From assembly GCF_014397025.1 (NCBI RefSeq), contig NZ_JACJUO010000002.1, forward strand, positions 62,001 to 126,000: a stretch of DNA of 64,000 nucleotides, read 5' to 3'. This document shows positions 45,728-54,833 of this stretch, piece after piece. Position numbers and translations under genes: made by a program. Position 1 is the first letter of the stretch. Each line of letters starts with the position of its first letter. Below the pieces are notes generated by a model that was given only the letters and a program-made list of their open reading frames with translations, did no database searches and had not been told where the DNA came from. This DNA comes from Ochrobactrum sp. Marseille-Q0166. GTDB lineage: Bacteria; Pseudomonadota; Alphaproteobacteria; Rhizobiales; Rhizobiaceae.

Positions 45728-47078
45728 TCAGGCGGCTTTGCGCTTGCAGCGACGAGCCAGCCAGACGATCAGCTTGACATTGGCATGCGTCACCTTGACA
45801 TCCGGGTTGCCATATTGTGCCAGTACATAGTTGCTGACACCGGCAATATCCTGATCGGACAGGCCATCCGTATAGAATGCTTCTGGTCCAAAGCCGGGCA
45901 TATAGGCGGTCTCGCCATTGACCGTTCGATCAGCACCAAATACGATTGCCGAAACCAGATTGTCCGAACGGTCAGCGCCAGTCACCGTGTTGTGGGACAG
46001 CGACGAATAACGCTTGTTGCCTTGACCATTCATCTGATGGCAATTTGCGCAAACACCACTGAAAATACGAAAGCCGTTCTCATTTGGCGCCTCACCCGGA
46101 AGCCCCCGCAGCGCATATTCGGTCACAGATGGCTTGCCAAACTTGTCACGTAGAGTCTTATCGCGGGACGAAATCGGAGCCATGTCTTTGACGTAAACCG
46201 CGATCGCGTTGAGATCTTCATTGGTCAGATGCTGAAGGCTGTGTTCAATGGCTTCTGCCATAGGGCCTGCAGCCTGCGCCTTATTTGCTACGTAACCGGT
46301 GCGCAGATATTGCCCCCGTTCGTCCTGCGACCAGTCACCAATACCGCTGGCAGGATCAGAGGTAATATTCGGCGCATACCACGAGCCGAGCGAACCACGG
46401 ATAGTGCCTTGCTTCTCTGTTCCGCCATCAGATCATTGCGTGGTGTATGACAGGTGCTGCAATGCACCAACGCTTCCGAGAGATAGGCTCCGTGGTGCCA
46501 CTCATCTGACTCGTTAGCGTCAAGCTTAAAAGGGTCTTATCGACGAGAAGAAGGGGCCATACAGCCATCGATGTGCGGATGCTGAATGGGAACGGCAGTT
46601 CAGTCTTCTACGGCTGATGATCGACCGGCTTCACCTCATGAATGAAATATGCATAAAGCGCTTTCACGTCTTCGTCGGTCATATTCGGGTTGGGTGTATA
46701 AGGTATAGCCGGATAAAGATGAGAACCATCTTTCGCCATGCCATCGCGAATGGCACGCGCAAATTCTTCTTCGGTGTAATCGCCTATACCATCAGCTTTT
46801 GATGGCGTGATGTTTGTCGAAAAGATTGTGCCAAGCGGTGACGCACTGCCATAACCGCCTGCAGATGGCTGACCGCCGTGTTGTGCCGTGTGACAGGCTG
46901 CACAATCTGATGCGGGGGCGATATAACGACCCTTGGCAATCAGTTCCGCAGAAGGCTCATCGGCCATCGCAACTGATCCGAGTGCCATAATGGAAACGGC
47001 TGTTGCACCAATAAGTGCGTTCCATGATGGGCGGGGTGCAATTAGGTACCCGAATATTCTCGTATGCTTCTCATGCAC
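45728..47078 (-). pseudogene. Degraded tri-heme cytochrome c subunit of the dehydrogenase
   Basis: Three heme sites of one protein can be traced but not in one frame: CAACH in the first part (ATG 47078, a signal segment ending SVAMA, then ASDCAACHTAQHGG), CSTCH near 46460 and CANCH near 46050. The first part ends at a TAG near 46608 and the frame then shifts twice (near 46520 and 46390). The last part, from 46261, is a good cytochrome-c domain with YMPGFGPEAF. Intact homologues carry electrons from the GMC subunit to ubiquinone. The gene is upstream of the small subunit, so the operon order is cytochrome, small, large. Confidence 0.87.
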
Positions 47079-47118
47079 CTTCGTAGCTATGCCGAGAGTT
47101 TCTTGAATATCTCTTCTT

Positions 47119-47149
47119 AAAAAATGCCGGGCTAATACCCGGCACTTTT
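47119..47149. terminator. Intrinsic terminator at the MFS gene end
   Basis: Stem GTGCCGGG / CCCGGCA with a short loop; on the reverse strand a run of T residues follows. It ends the MFS transcript and may separate it from the dehydrogenase genes. Confidence 0.75.
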
Positions 47150-47154
47150 CAACT

Positions 47155-48462
47155 TCAATCTTCCTTAATCATACTATCTTTACTGGTATCTCGCATCCGC
47201 AGATAAACGATCAACGAAACGCCAATCATAAGTGTGATATACCAATAAAAGCCACGCTCCCAACCTCCATTTTTAAAGCTCAGCGCTACATATTCCGCGG
47301 TCCCACCAAACAATGTGTTGGCAAGGGCGTAAGGCAAAGCGACACCAAGCGCACGAATATTAGCAGGAAACAGTTCCGCTTTAACGACAGCATTGATTGA
47401 CGTGTAACCCGTTACAATAATTAGCGCCCCCATCACCAGCAGTCCTGCAATCCACGGATCACGCGTTTGCTCAAGCGTTGAGAATATTGGGTAGGTGAAC
47501 AAAACACCCGCAGCTCCGAACGCAATCATCAGCGGCTTACGTCCAATCTTGTCAGATAGTGCGCCAGCAACCGGTTGAAGACACATAAAAATAAAAAGCG
47601 TAATCGCATTAATCTGGCTTGCAACTTCACGGCTGAAGCCAGATGTGTTGACAAGAAATTTCTGCATATAAATAGAGTACGCATAGAAAGCGAGCGTACC
47701 ACCAGCCGTCAAAAGCATTACCAGAGCGGTTTCCCTTGGATGATACTTAATAAGTGTCCAGAAACCTGATTTCGGCGCGTCTTTTTTATTAGCGTTCTTA
47801 AAGCTTTCAGTTTCTGCGAGGCCACGACGCAGCCAGAAGACAACCACAGCAAGCAACGCACCGATAAAGAACGGAATACGCCAACCCCACGCTTCAAGAT
47901 CAGACGTTTCCATTGTACTCTGAAGTACAATGAGTAGAAGAATAGCTAACAGCTGGCCAGAAATAAGCGTGACATATTGGAAGGATGAAAAGAAGCCACG
48001 GCGGCTTTTGCCCGCCATTTCCGAGAGGTAAGTTGCGCTTGCACCATATTCCCCACCGACAGAAAGACCCTGCATCAAACGCGCGAGTACTAGAAGAGCA
48101 GGAGCAAAAAGCCCAATTGTTTGGTAACCAGGAGTCAGTGCGATGATAAGTGAACCTGCGCACATGAGCGTTACAGATAGAGCAAGGCCTGCTTTTCTGC
48201 CTTTACGATCAGCGTAAATGCCCATTATCCAAGCACCAATCGGACGCATAATAAAACCAACAGCAAAAACTGCAGCAGCACTCAACAGTTGTGCGGTTTG
48301 GCTTTCAGATGGAAAAAAATGCGGAGCGAAATAAAGTGTGAAGGCTGCATAGACATACCAGTCGAACCATTCGACAAGATTGCCAGTCGACCCACCTATA
48401 ATTGATTTTAAACGGTTATTGGTACTAGGCCCATCTCTCCGTTCTGATGTTATAGAAACCAT
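47155..48462 (-). CDS. MFS transporter, metabolite:H+ symporter family (KgtP-like)
   Basis: A 435-residue inner-membrane transporter of the metabolite:H+ symporter branch, with about 12 helices. ATG 48462 has GGAGC in front; a GTG 33 nt upstream is the alternative. Diagnostic parts: STGNLVEWFDWYVYAAF near residue 25, the loop ADRKGRKAGL between helices 2 and 3, RLMQGLSVGGEYGASATYL, and FPANIRALGVALPYALANT. Members carry 2-oxoglutarate, citrate, proline or similar acids; the ligand is not given by sequence. It diverges from a DctB/DctD-like two-component system, which probably controls it. Its base composition is AT-richer than that of the core genes. Confidence 0.9.
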   Translation of the reverse strand: MVSITSERRDGPSTNNRLKSIIGGSTGNLVEWFDWYVYAAFTLYFAPHFFPSESQTAQLLSAAAVFAVGFIMRPIGAWIMGIYADRKGRKAGLALSVTLMCAGSLIIALTPGYQTIGLFAPALLVLARLMQGLSVGGEYGASATYLSEMAGKSRRGFFSSFQYVTLISGQLLAILLLIVLQSTMETSDLEAWGWRIPFFIGALLAVVVFWLRRGLAETESFKNANKKDAPKSGFWTLIKYHPRETALVMLLTAGGTLAFYAYSIYMQKFLVNTSGFSREVASQINAITLFIFMCLQPVAGALSDKIGRKPLMIAFGAAGVLFTYPIFSTLEQTRDPWIAGLLVMGALIIVTGYTSINAVVKAELFPANIRALGVALPYALANTLFGGTAEYVALSFKNGGWERGFYWYITLMIGVSLIVYLRMRDTSKDSMIKED

Positions 48463-48904
48463 AAAATGCTCCAGAGTTTCTCTTTGAGGTTTCACCCATT
48501 ATTTCAGCATAAACGCCATAGACTTTGTGGGTGTTTTATCTGTCTTGCGGAACGAAAATGTTCCAGACGCTGAATAAAGCGCATCCAAGAAGTGATCAGA
48601 ACGCAGTGGGTTTTAGACTGCTGTGACTTAAAACAATCAGCTTGTTATGATGGATCAACAGCTCAAACGGCATTCCGATATTTTGGAAGCCGAGTGAACT
48701 AGAAATACGGATGCTCAGCTGTATGAATTTCTCCTCCTTGCGAAGTTCCCACTCTCGAAGAGCGCTGAAAATGAGGCACAACGGACTGAACTACCAGAGC
48801 AAAAGAACAAATTAGCTAATCTATTGAATTATATCTCAAAACCATATTTCGAATGCACTTCGATAAACATTTTCATGCAATTTTTAGCGTGACATTTTGA
48901 AAGT
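48463..48904. other. Divergent intergenic region between MFS transporter and sensor kinase
   Basis: About 440 nt with no convincing gene. It contains the GGAAC-N6-GTTCC repeat at 48549-48564. A clear sigma-54 -24/-12 promoter was not found on either strand, in agreement with the GAFTGA-less regulator. Confidence 0.5.
48549..48564. promoter_or_regulatory. Inverted repeat upstream of the MFS gene
   Basis: GGAAC (48549-48553) and GTTCC (48560-48564) with a 6-nt spacer, about 90 nt before the MFS start. It resembles half-sites of DctD-type operators (GCGGAA...TTCCGC), but this is only similarity. Confidence 0.35.
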
Positions 48905-48924
48905 TTGTGCATACTTCTGCACAA
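48905..48924. promoter_or_regulatory. Inverted repeat immediately before the sensor-kinase ATG
   Basis: TTGTGCA (48905-48911) and TGCACAA (48918-48924) form a perfect 7-bp inverted repeat with a 6-nt spacer that ends next to ATG 48925. A regulator bound here, possibly the response regulator itself, would block or tune expression of the pair. Confidence 0.45.
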
Positions 48925-50688
48925 ATGAAATTTTCAAATATTTTCACTAAAGTCATTTTAGTTATACTCGTTATAATGCTATCGCTGACAATCTGGACAG
49001 CCGCACGATTTTGGTCAGAAGAGCATGTGCTTAAAATGCTGCATGCTGACGCAACGCTTATTGCCCGACAGCAAACCAGATTAGTCGATAGTGAGTTAGC
49101 TAAATTTCGCCTACTTCCCACTGTTCTTAAAGAATATAGCGACCTTCATGACGTATTAGTCGGTGAAGACCACATGGCAACGAATAGGCTCAACAAAAAA
49201 TTAAAATTTATTGCAGATGAAATCGGCTCACCAATTATTTACGTTATTAAAACAGACGGCAGAGTCATAGCTGCATCCAATGCATATACGTCTGAAAGCT
49301 TTATTGGAAGAAAATATGATTTTCGACCTTACTTTAAAGAAGCAATGAGCGTCGGAGCAGCAGAATATTATGCCATCGGCGATCTTAGTAGGCGTTTTGG
49401 TCTTTTCCTTGCAAAACGTATCGGTAATGAAGCAGATCCATTAGGGGTAATGGTTGTTAAATTTGAATTTCACCGTCTTGTAAAAACCTGGTCCAATGAT
49501 CGCGGCCAAACCTTTATTGTGGACCCCCGCGGAATCATATTGGCTTGTACGGACAAAGCCGAAGATCTTCGATATTTCAATATCATTCCAGACGACGAGC
49601 TAAAAAAAATAAGTCAGTCCGAACAATTCAAAGTCGCCGATCTACGCTTAAGCCAATACACGAGGGAAACCAACAAATTAATACTCGGCCCAAACGGCAC
49701 ACAATTCACCACTGTAGAAGAACCGATTACAGGTACAGAACTTAAATTGCTGCACATAGAGGCCATTGAGCCGTCTATTAAAGCCGCACGAGACCTCGCA
49801 CGCCTCATCAGTGTTGCTGGAATTTTAATTTTTCTTACTCTAAGTGCAGCAATATACTGGCGTGTGACGCGAGCAGTGCGCATCGCTTCGGAAAAAGCAA
49901 CTCTTGAATTGGCAGTTGCAGATCGTACTGCTGCATTAAGCGCCGAAATAACCGAACGAGAGAGCGCAGACAAGCGTTTTCGGCAAGCGCGTGAGGAGCT
50001 TGCACAGGCCAATCGACTTGCTTCACTAGGTTCAATCACCGCTGGTCTTGTGCATGAAATCAATCAGCCTGTCGCAACCATACAAACTCTAGCCGAAAAT
50101 GCTCAACATCATCTAGGAAAAGGCCGAATTAATAAAGTTGCAACTAATCTGGCAACAACTGTGGAACTGACTTCTCGCATCGGTTCGATAACACAGCAAA
50201 TGCGGCAATTTGCGCGCCGAGGCCATCATGAAATATCTCCGACACGCATTGATCAACTCATTGAAGGTACATTGTTAATCATGGGAGATCGTTTTCGAAG
50301 TGCGGGGGTTAAGCTAGACGTGACCGCCGATAAGTGTGATGTTGAAGTTTTGGCAAACCGCGTCCGCCTCGAGCAAGTTCTCGTAAATCTGCTGCAAAAT
50401 GCTTTGGACGCTGTAGGTGATCAATCCTCGCCGCACATCGCTTTTTCAGTTACTGAAGACGATCAGTTCGTCACGTTAACAGTAGCGGATAATGGGCCAG
50501 GAATAGATGCAAAGCTTGGTGAAAGTATTTTCAGCCCTTTTGTATCAACTAAATCCGATGGTTTGGGCTTAGGCCTCCGTATAGCTCGCGACATCATGAT
50601 TGATCTGGAAGGAACGTTAAACATCGTTCCTTCTCTTTTAGGAGGCGCTGCCTTCTCCGCAGCCATTAAGAAGCCGCAAAAGACATGA
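48925..50688 (+). CDS. DctB-like sensor histidine kinase
   Basis: A 587-residue membrane kinase. ATG 48925 is preferred; a GTG at 48907 would lie inside an inverted repeat. Helix 1 is near residues 9-28 and helix 2 near 290-312, and the periplasmic loop between them is a double-Cache sensor (VIKTDGRVIAASNAY, GRKYDFRPYFKEAM, GRKYDFRPYF-type repeats). A coiled HAMP-like linker leads to the H-box with H377 in LVHEINQPVATIQT and the ATPase domain with NALDAVG, DNGPGI and GLGLGLRIARDI. DctB kinases sense C4-dicarboxylates. It is coupled by a 4-nt overlap (50685-50688) to the response regulator. Confidence 0.9.
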   Translation: MKFSNIFTKVILVILVIMLSLTIWTAARFWSEEHVLKMLHADATLIARQQTRLVDSELAKFRLLPTVLKEYSDLHDVLVGEDHMATNRLNKKLKFIADEIGSPIIYVIKTDGRVIAASNAYTSESFIGRKYDFRPYFKEAMSVGAAEYYAIGDLSRRFGLFLAKRIGNEADPLGVMVVKFEFHRLVKTWSNDRGQTFIVDPRGIILACTDKAEDLRYFNIIPDDELKKISQSEQFKVADLRLSQYTRETNKLILGPNGTQFTTVEEPITGTELKLLHIEAIEPSIKAARDLARLISVAGILIFLTLSAAIYWRVTRAVRIASEKATLELAVADRTAALSAEITERESADKRFRQAREELAQANRLASLGSITAGLVHEINQPVATIQTLAENAQHHLGKGRINKVATNLATTVELTSRIGSITQQMRQFARRGHHEISPTRIDQLIEGTLLIMGDRFRSAGVKLDVTADKCDVEVLANRVRLEQVLVNLLQNALDAVGDQSSPHIAFSVTEDDQFVTLTVADNGPGIDAKLGESIFSPFVSTKSDGLGLGLRIARDIMIDLEGTLNIVPSLLGGAAFSAAIKKPQKT

Positions 50689-52016
50689 CAACAAAAAACT
50701 CTGCCGCCGTTCCGCTTCGTGTTATGCTTGTTGATGATGATGCAGCTTTTCGCACAGCGCTTGCCGACTCTTTTCAAATCGCAGGCTTCGAAATCGAAAC
50801 GTACCACGATGGCCAATCGGCTTTGGCTAATCTAGCCGCAGATTATCCAGGGATTGTTGTAACAGATATCCGTATGCCAAAGGTTGACGGCCACGAAGTT
50901 CTTGAAAAGCTATTAACCCGCGATCCTGACTTACCAGTCATCCTGATGACAGGTCACGGGGACATCAATATGGCGGTCACAGCACTAAAAAAAGGCGCAT
51001 TTGACTTCATTGCCAAACCATTTGTCACTGATCACATGATAGGAAGCGTTCGGAGAGCCTTGGAGATGCGGCGCTTGGTTATTGAAAACCAACGTTTGCG
51101 CAAGGCTGCTGCTGAAGCTGAACAAGATTTCCCCTTACTTGGTGAGACACAGGTGATGGTCCGGCTACGTGAAACAATCAGGCAACTTGCGAGTGTCGAT
51201 GTCGATGTGCTTATTGAGGGGGAGACAGGGACAGGAAAAGAACTAGTGGCTCGAATGCTGCATCGCTGGAGTGCAAGGCACACTCACAGCTTTATAGCCA
51301 TCGACTGCGCCGCACTCCCCGACGCAGTTGCCGATGACGTTCTTTTTGGAAATCGTATACAGCGCGGAAGAATTGCAGATTCCGATCGCGGAACTCTTTT
51401 TCTGGATGAAATTGACAGCATGTCTTCCTCATTGCAAGGAAAACTTCTGCGTGTTGTTGAAGAACGTGAGCTACCCGGTATTTCTGGAGAACCACGCGCC
51501 GTTAATATGCGAGTAGTAGCGGCGGCCAAAGTTAATTTGGGCGAAGCTGTAAAACATGGCCAATTCCGTTCAGACTTATTCTATAGGCTAGAAACCGTAC
51601 GATTACGAATCCCCCCTCTACGAGAACGTCGAAAAGACATAGGAATTCTATTTTCATACTTTCTTGATGAGGCAGCGGCACAGTTCCGCCAGCCCCGTCC
51701 CCGAATAGATGCGACAACCGAGCATCGTTTAAATTCAGATGACTGGTCAGGTAATGTTCGTGAGCTTCGCAACTATGCAAAGCAAGTCGTTCTAGGATTG
51801 AAAAACGACACATCAAAAGAAACAAGCACGCTTCCGCTTTCAAAGCAGATGGATATATTTGAAGAAAAAGTGTTGCGCGAGGCGCTTGAACGCACAAATG
51901 GTGACGTTGGATACGCGGCGAATATATTAGCGATGCCCCGCCGGAGCCTCTATGCGAAGTTACAAAAATTTTACATCGATGCAGCTTCATTTAGGAAGCG
52001 TAGCCGCCGAATATAA
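50685..52016 (+). CDS. DctD-like response regulator lacking the GAFTGA loop
   Basis: A 443-residue NtrC-family regulator. The receiver domain (1-125) has the acceptor D61 in VVTDIRMPKVDGH and the switch Lys in AKPF. The AAA+ domain (150-385) keeps Walker A GETGTGKE (179-186), Walker B LFLDEID (238-244) and an FRSDLFYRL arginine-finger region. Between F221-G222 and R229, where the family has the GAFTGA sigma-54 contact loop, only NRIQRG is present. So the protein is unlikely to open sigma-54 promoters. A C-terminal Fis-type helix-turn-helix is seen (VGYAANILAMPRRSLYAKLQ). A role as a sigma-70-type activator or repressor is inferred. Confidence 0.85.
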   Translation: MTTKNSAAVPLRVMLVDDDAAFRTALADSFQIAGFEIETYHDGQSALANLAADYPGIVVTDIRMPKVDGHEVLEKLLTRDPDLPVILMTGHGDINMAVTALKKGAFDFIAKPFVTDHMIGSVRRALEMRRLVIENQRLRKAAAEAEQDFPLLGETQVMVRLRETIRQLASVDVDVLIEGETGTGKELVARMLHRWSARHTHSFIAIDCAALPDAVADDVLFGNRIQRGRIADSDRGTLFLDEIDSMSSSLQGKLLRVVEERELPGISGEPRAVNMRVVAAAKVNLGEAVKHGQFRSDLFYRLETVRLRIPPLRERRKDIGILFSYFLDEAAAQFRQPRPRIDATTEHRLNSDDWSGNVRELRNYAKQVVLGLKNDTSKETSTLPLSKQMDIFEEKVLREALERTNGDVGYAANILAMPRRSLYAKLQKFYIDAASFRKRSRRI

Positions 52017-52050
52017 TAATAAGCCCGCATTTCTGCGGGCATATTATTAT
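52011..52050. terminator. Bidirectional terminator between dctD-like gene and guaA
   Basis: Stem AAGCCCGCA / TGCGGGC extended by AATAATA and TATTATT on both sides; works for the two convergent genes. Confidence 0.8.
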
Positions 52051-52074
52051 CGTGCCAATGAAACTATTACAGAA

Positions 52075-53637
52075 TTATTCCCACTCGATCGTGCCCGGAG
52101 GCTTCGATGTCACGTCATAGACAACGCGATTGATACCGCGCACTTCGTTGATGATGCGGGTTGCTGCATTGCCAAGGAAGTTCATGTCGTAGTGGTAGAA
52201 GTCCGCAGTCATGCCATCAACCGAAGTCACCGCGCGCAGGGCACAGACGAATTCATAGGTACGGCCATCACCCATAACACCCACGGTCTGAACAGGAAGC
52301 AAAACGGCGAATGCCTGCCAGATGGCATCGTAAAGACCAGCCTTGCGGATTTCATCGAGGTAAATCGCGTCGGCTTCACGCAGGATTTCTAGCTTTTCGC
52401 GGGTGATACCGCCCGGGCAACGGATCGCAAGACCCGGACCAGGGAATGGATGGCGCCCAATGAAGCTATCCGGCAGACCAAGCTCTTTGCCGAGAAGACG
52501 AACTTCGTCCTTGAACAATTCACGCAGTGGTTCAACCAGCTGCATCTTCATACGCTCTGGAAGGCCACCAACATTGTGGTGCGACTTGATTGTGACCGAT
52601 GGACCACCAGTGAAGGAAACGCTTTCGATAACGTCCGGATAGAGCGTACCCTGCACAAGGAAATCTGCGCCGCCGAGCTTCTTGGCTTCTTCTTCAAAGA
52701 CTTCAATGAAGAGACGACCAATCGTCTTGCGCTTCTTTTCAGGATCGGTTTCGCCTTCCAATTCGCCAATGAAACGATCAGCAGCATCAACAAGGATAAG
52801 CGGGAGGTTGTAATGCTCACGGAACATTTCAACGACTTGGGCAGCTTCGTTTTTGCGCATCAGACCGTGATCGACCAAGATGCAGGTCAACTGATCACCG
52901 ATGGCTTCGTGCGCCAGAAGGGCTGCAACGGAGGAATCGACGCCACCGGAAAGCGCACAGATAACCTTGCCGCTACCCACCTGCTTGCGGATTGCTTCGA
53001 CAGCCTGTTCGCGATAGGCGCCCATCGTCCAGCCCGGCTTTACGCCGACAATGCGATGAACGAAGTTCTGAAGAAGCTTTGCGCCGTCTGGCGTATGTAC
53101 GACTTCCGGATGGAACTGCACGCCGTAATACTTGCGCTTCTCATCCGCGATTGCGGCAAACGGTGCATTTGGCGAAGTACCGATGATGGTGAAACCATCC
53201 GGCAACGATGTGACGCGGTCACCGTGGCTCATCCAGACCTGATGGCGTGTGCCCTTGGCCCAGATACCGTAAAACAGCGGGCTGTCCGACTGCACATCGA
53301 GGAATGCCCGACCGAACTCGCGATCATGACCGCTTTCGACCTTGCCGCCCAGCTGGGCACACATGGTCTGTTCGCCGTAGCAGATACCGAGAACAGGGAT
53401 GCCTGCGTCAAATACAGACTGTGGAGCACGCGGCGATCCGATATCGGTCGTCGAGTGCGGGCTCCCCGAAAGGATAACGCCCTTCGGTGCGAGCCTTTTG
53501 AAAGCCTCTTCCGCTGATTGGAAAGGGACGATTTCACAATAGACATTGGCTTCGCGCACGCGACGCGCAATCAGCTGCGTGACCTGGCTGCCAAAGTCGA
53601 TGATAAGAATAGTGTCAGGATGTGCCGTGGTGCTCAT
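52075..53637 (-). CDS. guaA: GMP synthase (glutamine-hydrolysing)
   Basis: A 520-residue cytosolic enzyme converting XMP to GMP. ATG 53637 (MSTTAHPD) gives the usual length; a start 9 nt earlier is possible. The class I glutaminase has C in [10 protein letters not shown] near residue 90 and FHPEV; the ATP-pyrophosphatase domain has the P-loop [12 protein letters not shown] near 230, and the C-terminal dimer domain ends KPPGTIEWE. guaB is also in the window (58.9 kb), so both late steps of GMP synthesis are within 9 kb. Confidence 0.98.
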   Translation of the reverse strand: MSTTAHPDTILIIDFGSQVTQLIARRVREANVYCEIVPFQSAEEAFKRLAPKGVILSGSPHSTTDIGSPRAPQSVFDAGIPVLGICYGEQTMCAQLGGKVESGHDREFGRAFLDVQSDSPLFYGIWAKGTRHQVWMSHGDRVTSLPDGFTIIGTSPNAPFAAIADEKRKYYGVQFHPEVVHTPDGAKLLQNFVHRIVGVKPGWTMGAYREQAVEAIRKQVGSGKVICALSGGVDSSVAALLAHEAIGDQLTCILVDHGLMRKNEAAQVVEMFREHYNLPLILVDAADRFIGELEGETDPEKKRKTIGRLFIEVFEEEAKKLGGADFLVQGTLYPDVIESVSFTGGPSVTIKSHHNVGGLPERMKMQLVEPLRELFKDEVRLLGKELGLPDSFIGRHPFPGPGLAIRCPGGITREKLEILREADAIYLDEIRKAGLYDAIWQAFAVLLPVQTVGVMGDGRTYEFVCALRAVTSVDGMTADFYHYDMNFLGNAATRIINEVRGINRVVYDVTSKPPGTIEWE

Positions 53638-53716
53638 GCGCAGCATCTAGATAAAAAGTGCCGGAAATGCAATGGACGAAGTGCCATGTTTCAACAATCG
53701 CGCATAGAAATAGCGC

Positions 53717-54367
53717 CTATACTGACATATCCTTGTCAGGAAGTGTCAGCACCCCATCCCAAATTGCAGCCTCCAACCGCTCAACGACACCAGCCATTTT
53801 TTCATCAATGACATGAAGATACTCGGTCCAGTCGCCGACATGACTCAATTCGCGCGCGCCATCGGATATACCGCGCAGGCCGATAAGCTCTACACCGAAT
53901 GTCTGGCAGACCCGCAGGCAGGCAAATGTCTCCATATCGACCATGTCGGTATCGATATCGTCATAGGCTTTTCCGGAAACAATATTCGCGCCTGTTGAAA
54001 GCGTGGCTTTTGGCAAGTTCGGTATCAGGCAAGGCAATTCAATCGACTTTGGCAGATCAAGAAATGGCGTACGGCCTTTTTCAAAACCCAGCGGCGAAGC
54101 ATCCATGTCGCGATAGGCAACAGAGGAGACCTGATACACTTCTGTCTGTTCAAGCTTGGCCGATCCGGCAGAACCTATAGAAATAATGAGATCAGGCAAT
54201 TCACCCTGCTGTTCCAGTACGGCAAGAACGCGCGTCAGATTGATTGAGGATTCGACAGGCCCGACACCAATCATCAGTGGCAAGAAGAGTGAACTTAAAT
54301 AAGGACCATACTCGGCTTCTGTAGCCATTACGTACAGAAGACGTTTATCTGCAATCGTTCTGATCAC
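53717..54367 (-). CDS. mtnN: MTA/SAH nucleosidase-type phosphorylase family protein
   Basis: A 216-residue enzyme of the PNP/UDP fold that cleaves 5'-methylthioadenosine and S-adenosylhomocysteine. Typical parts: the start LLYVMATEAEYGPYL, the loop IGVGPVESSINLTR, GSAGSAKLEQTEV and VDMETFA with the catalytic Glu near residue 145; the proton-donating Asp is in RGISDGARE. This branch is a little shorter than the Enterobacteria enzyme. Its ATG overlaps the stop of the thioesterase gene upstream by 4 nt, so the two are co-translated. Confidence 0.82.
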   Translation of the reverse strand: MIRTIADKRLLYVMATEAEYGPYLSSLFLPLMIGVGPVESSINLTRVLAVLEQQGELPDLIISIGSAGSAKLEQTEVYQVSSVAYRDMDASPLGFEKGRTPFLDLPKSIELPCLIPNLPKATLSTGANIVSGKAYDDIDTDMVDMETFACLRVCQTFGVELIGLRGISDGARELSHVGDWTEYLHVIDEKMAGVVERLEAAIWDGVLTLPDKDMSV

Positions 54368-54819
54368 CCCTGTAGCCCTTTACGATCTTGAACAACCATC
54401 ATTGTGCCTGTCATGGTCGCAATAAGCCGCACTTCGGTGTCTGTGACAGCGAAAGCCTGTCCATCACTGACCATAATCGTTCGTCCGGGCTTGGTAACTT
54501 CGCCTCGGAAAAGAAACCGATCACCTCTGCCGGGGGCAAGCAGATTGACCTTAAACTCGATTGTAAGCACCGCGGCGTCGGAAGGCATCAGGCTGAGTGC
54601 CGCATAACCGCAGGCCGAGTCCAGCGCTGCGGAAATGATGCCTGCATGGAGAATGCCATGCTGCTGTGTCAGCTCGTCCCGAAACGGCATCTCGACTTCC
54701 ACAATACCGGGCTCACAACGGGTAAGCTCGGCACCGATCAACTTCATGGCTGCCTGTCGACCGAAGCTTTCTTCGACGCGCTCTTTAAAATCAGGCTCTG
54801 CAATTCTTTGCGCTGGCAT
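54364..54819 (-). CDS. PaaI-family hotdog thioesterase
   Basis: A 151-residue acyl-CoA thioesterase of the hotdog fold. The catalytic/substrate loop is QQHGILHAGIISAALDSACGYA, with the conserved Gly-His-Gly-like turn HGILHAG and the acidic residue D in ALDSACG. The central strand LTIEFKVNLLAPGRG is typical. The acyl-CoA substrate cannot be told from sequence. It precedes the nucleosidase gene with a 4-nt overlap and follows the RsmB-type gene by 14 nt, so the three may form one operon. Confidence 0.87.
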   Translation of the reverse strand: MPAQRIAEPDFKERVEESFGRQAAMKLIGAELTRCEPGIVEVEMPFRDELTQQHGILHAGIISAALDSACGYAALSLMPSDAAVLTIEFKVNLLAPGRGDRFLFRGEVTKPGRTIMVSDGQAFAVTDTEVRLIATMTGTMMVVQDRKGLQG

Positions 54820-54833
54820 AAAGCACCCTGAAG

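Noticed and set aside
48596..48781. 61-codon reverse ORF in the intergenic region before the sensor kinase
   Set aside because: No ribosome binding site or recognisable family. A + strand frame over the same stretch is also nearly open, so neither is convincing.
52450..53517. 355-codon + strand ORF within guaA
   Set aside because: Antisense to conserved GMP synthase; long only because of the codon bias of guaA.
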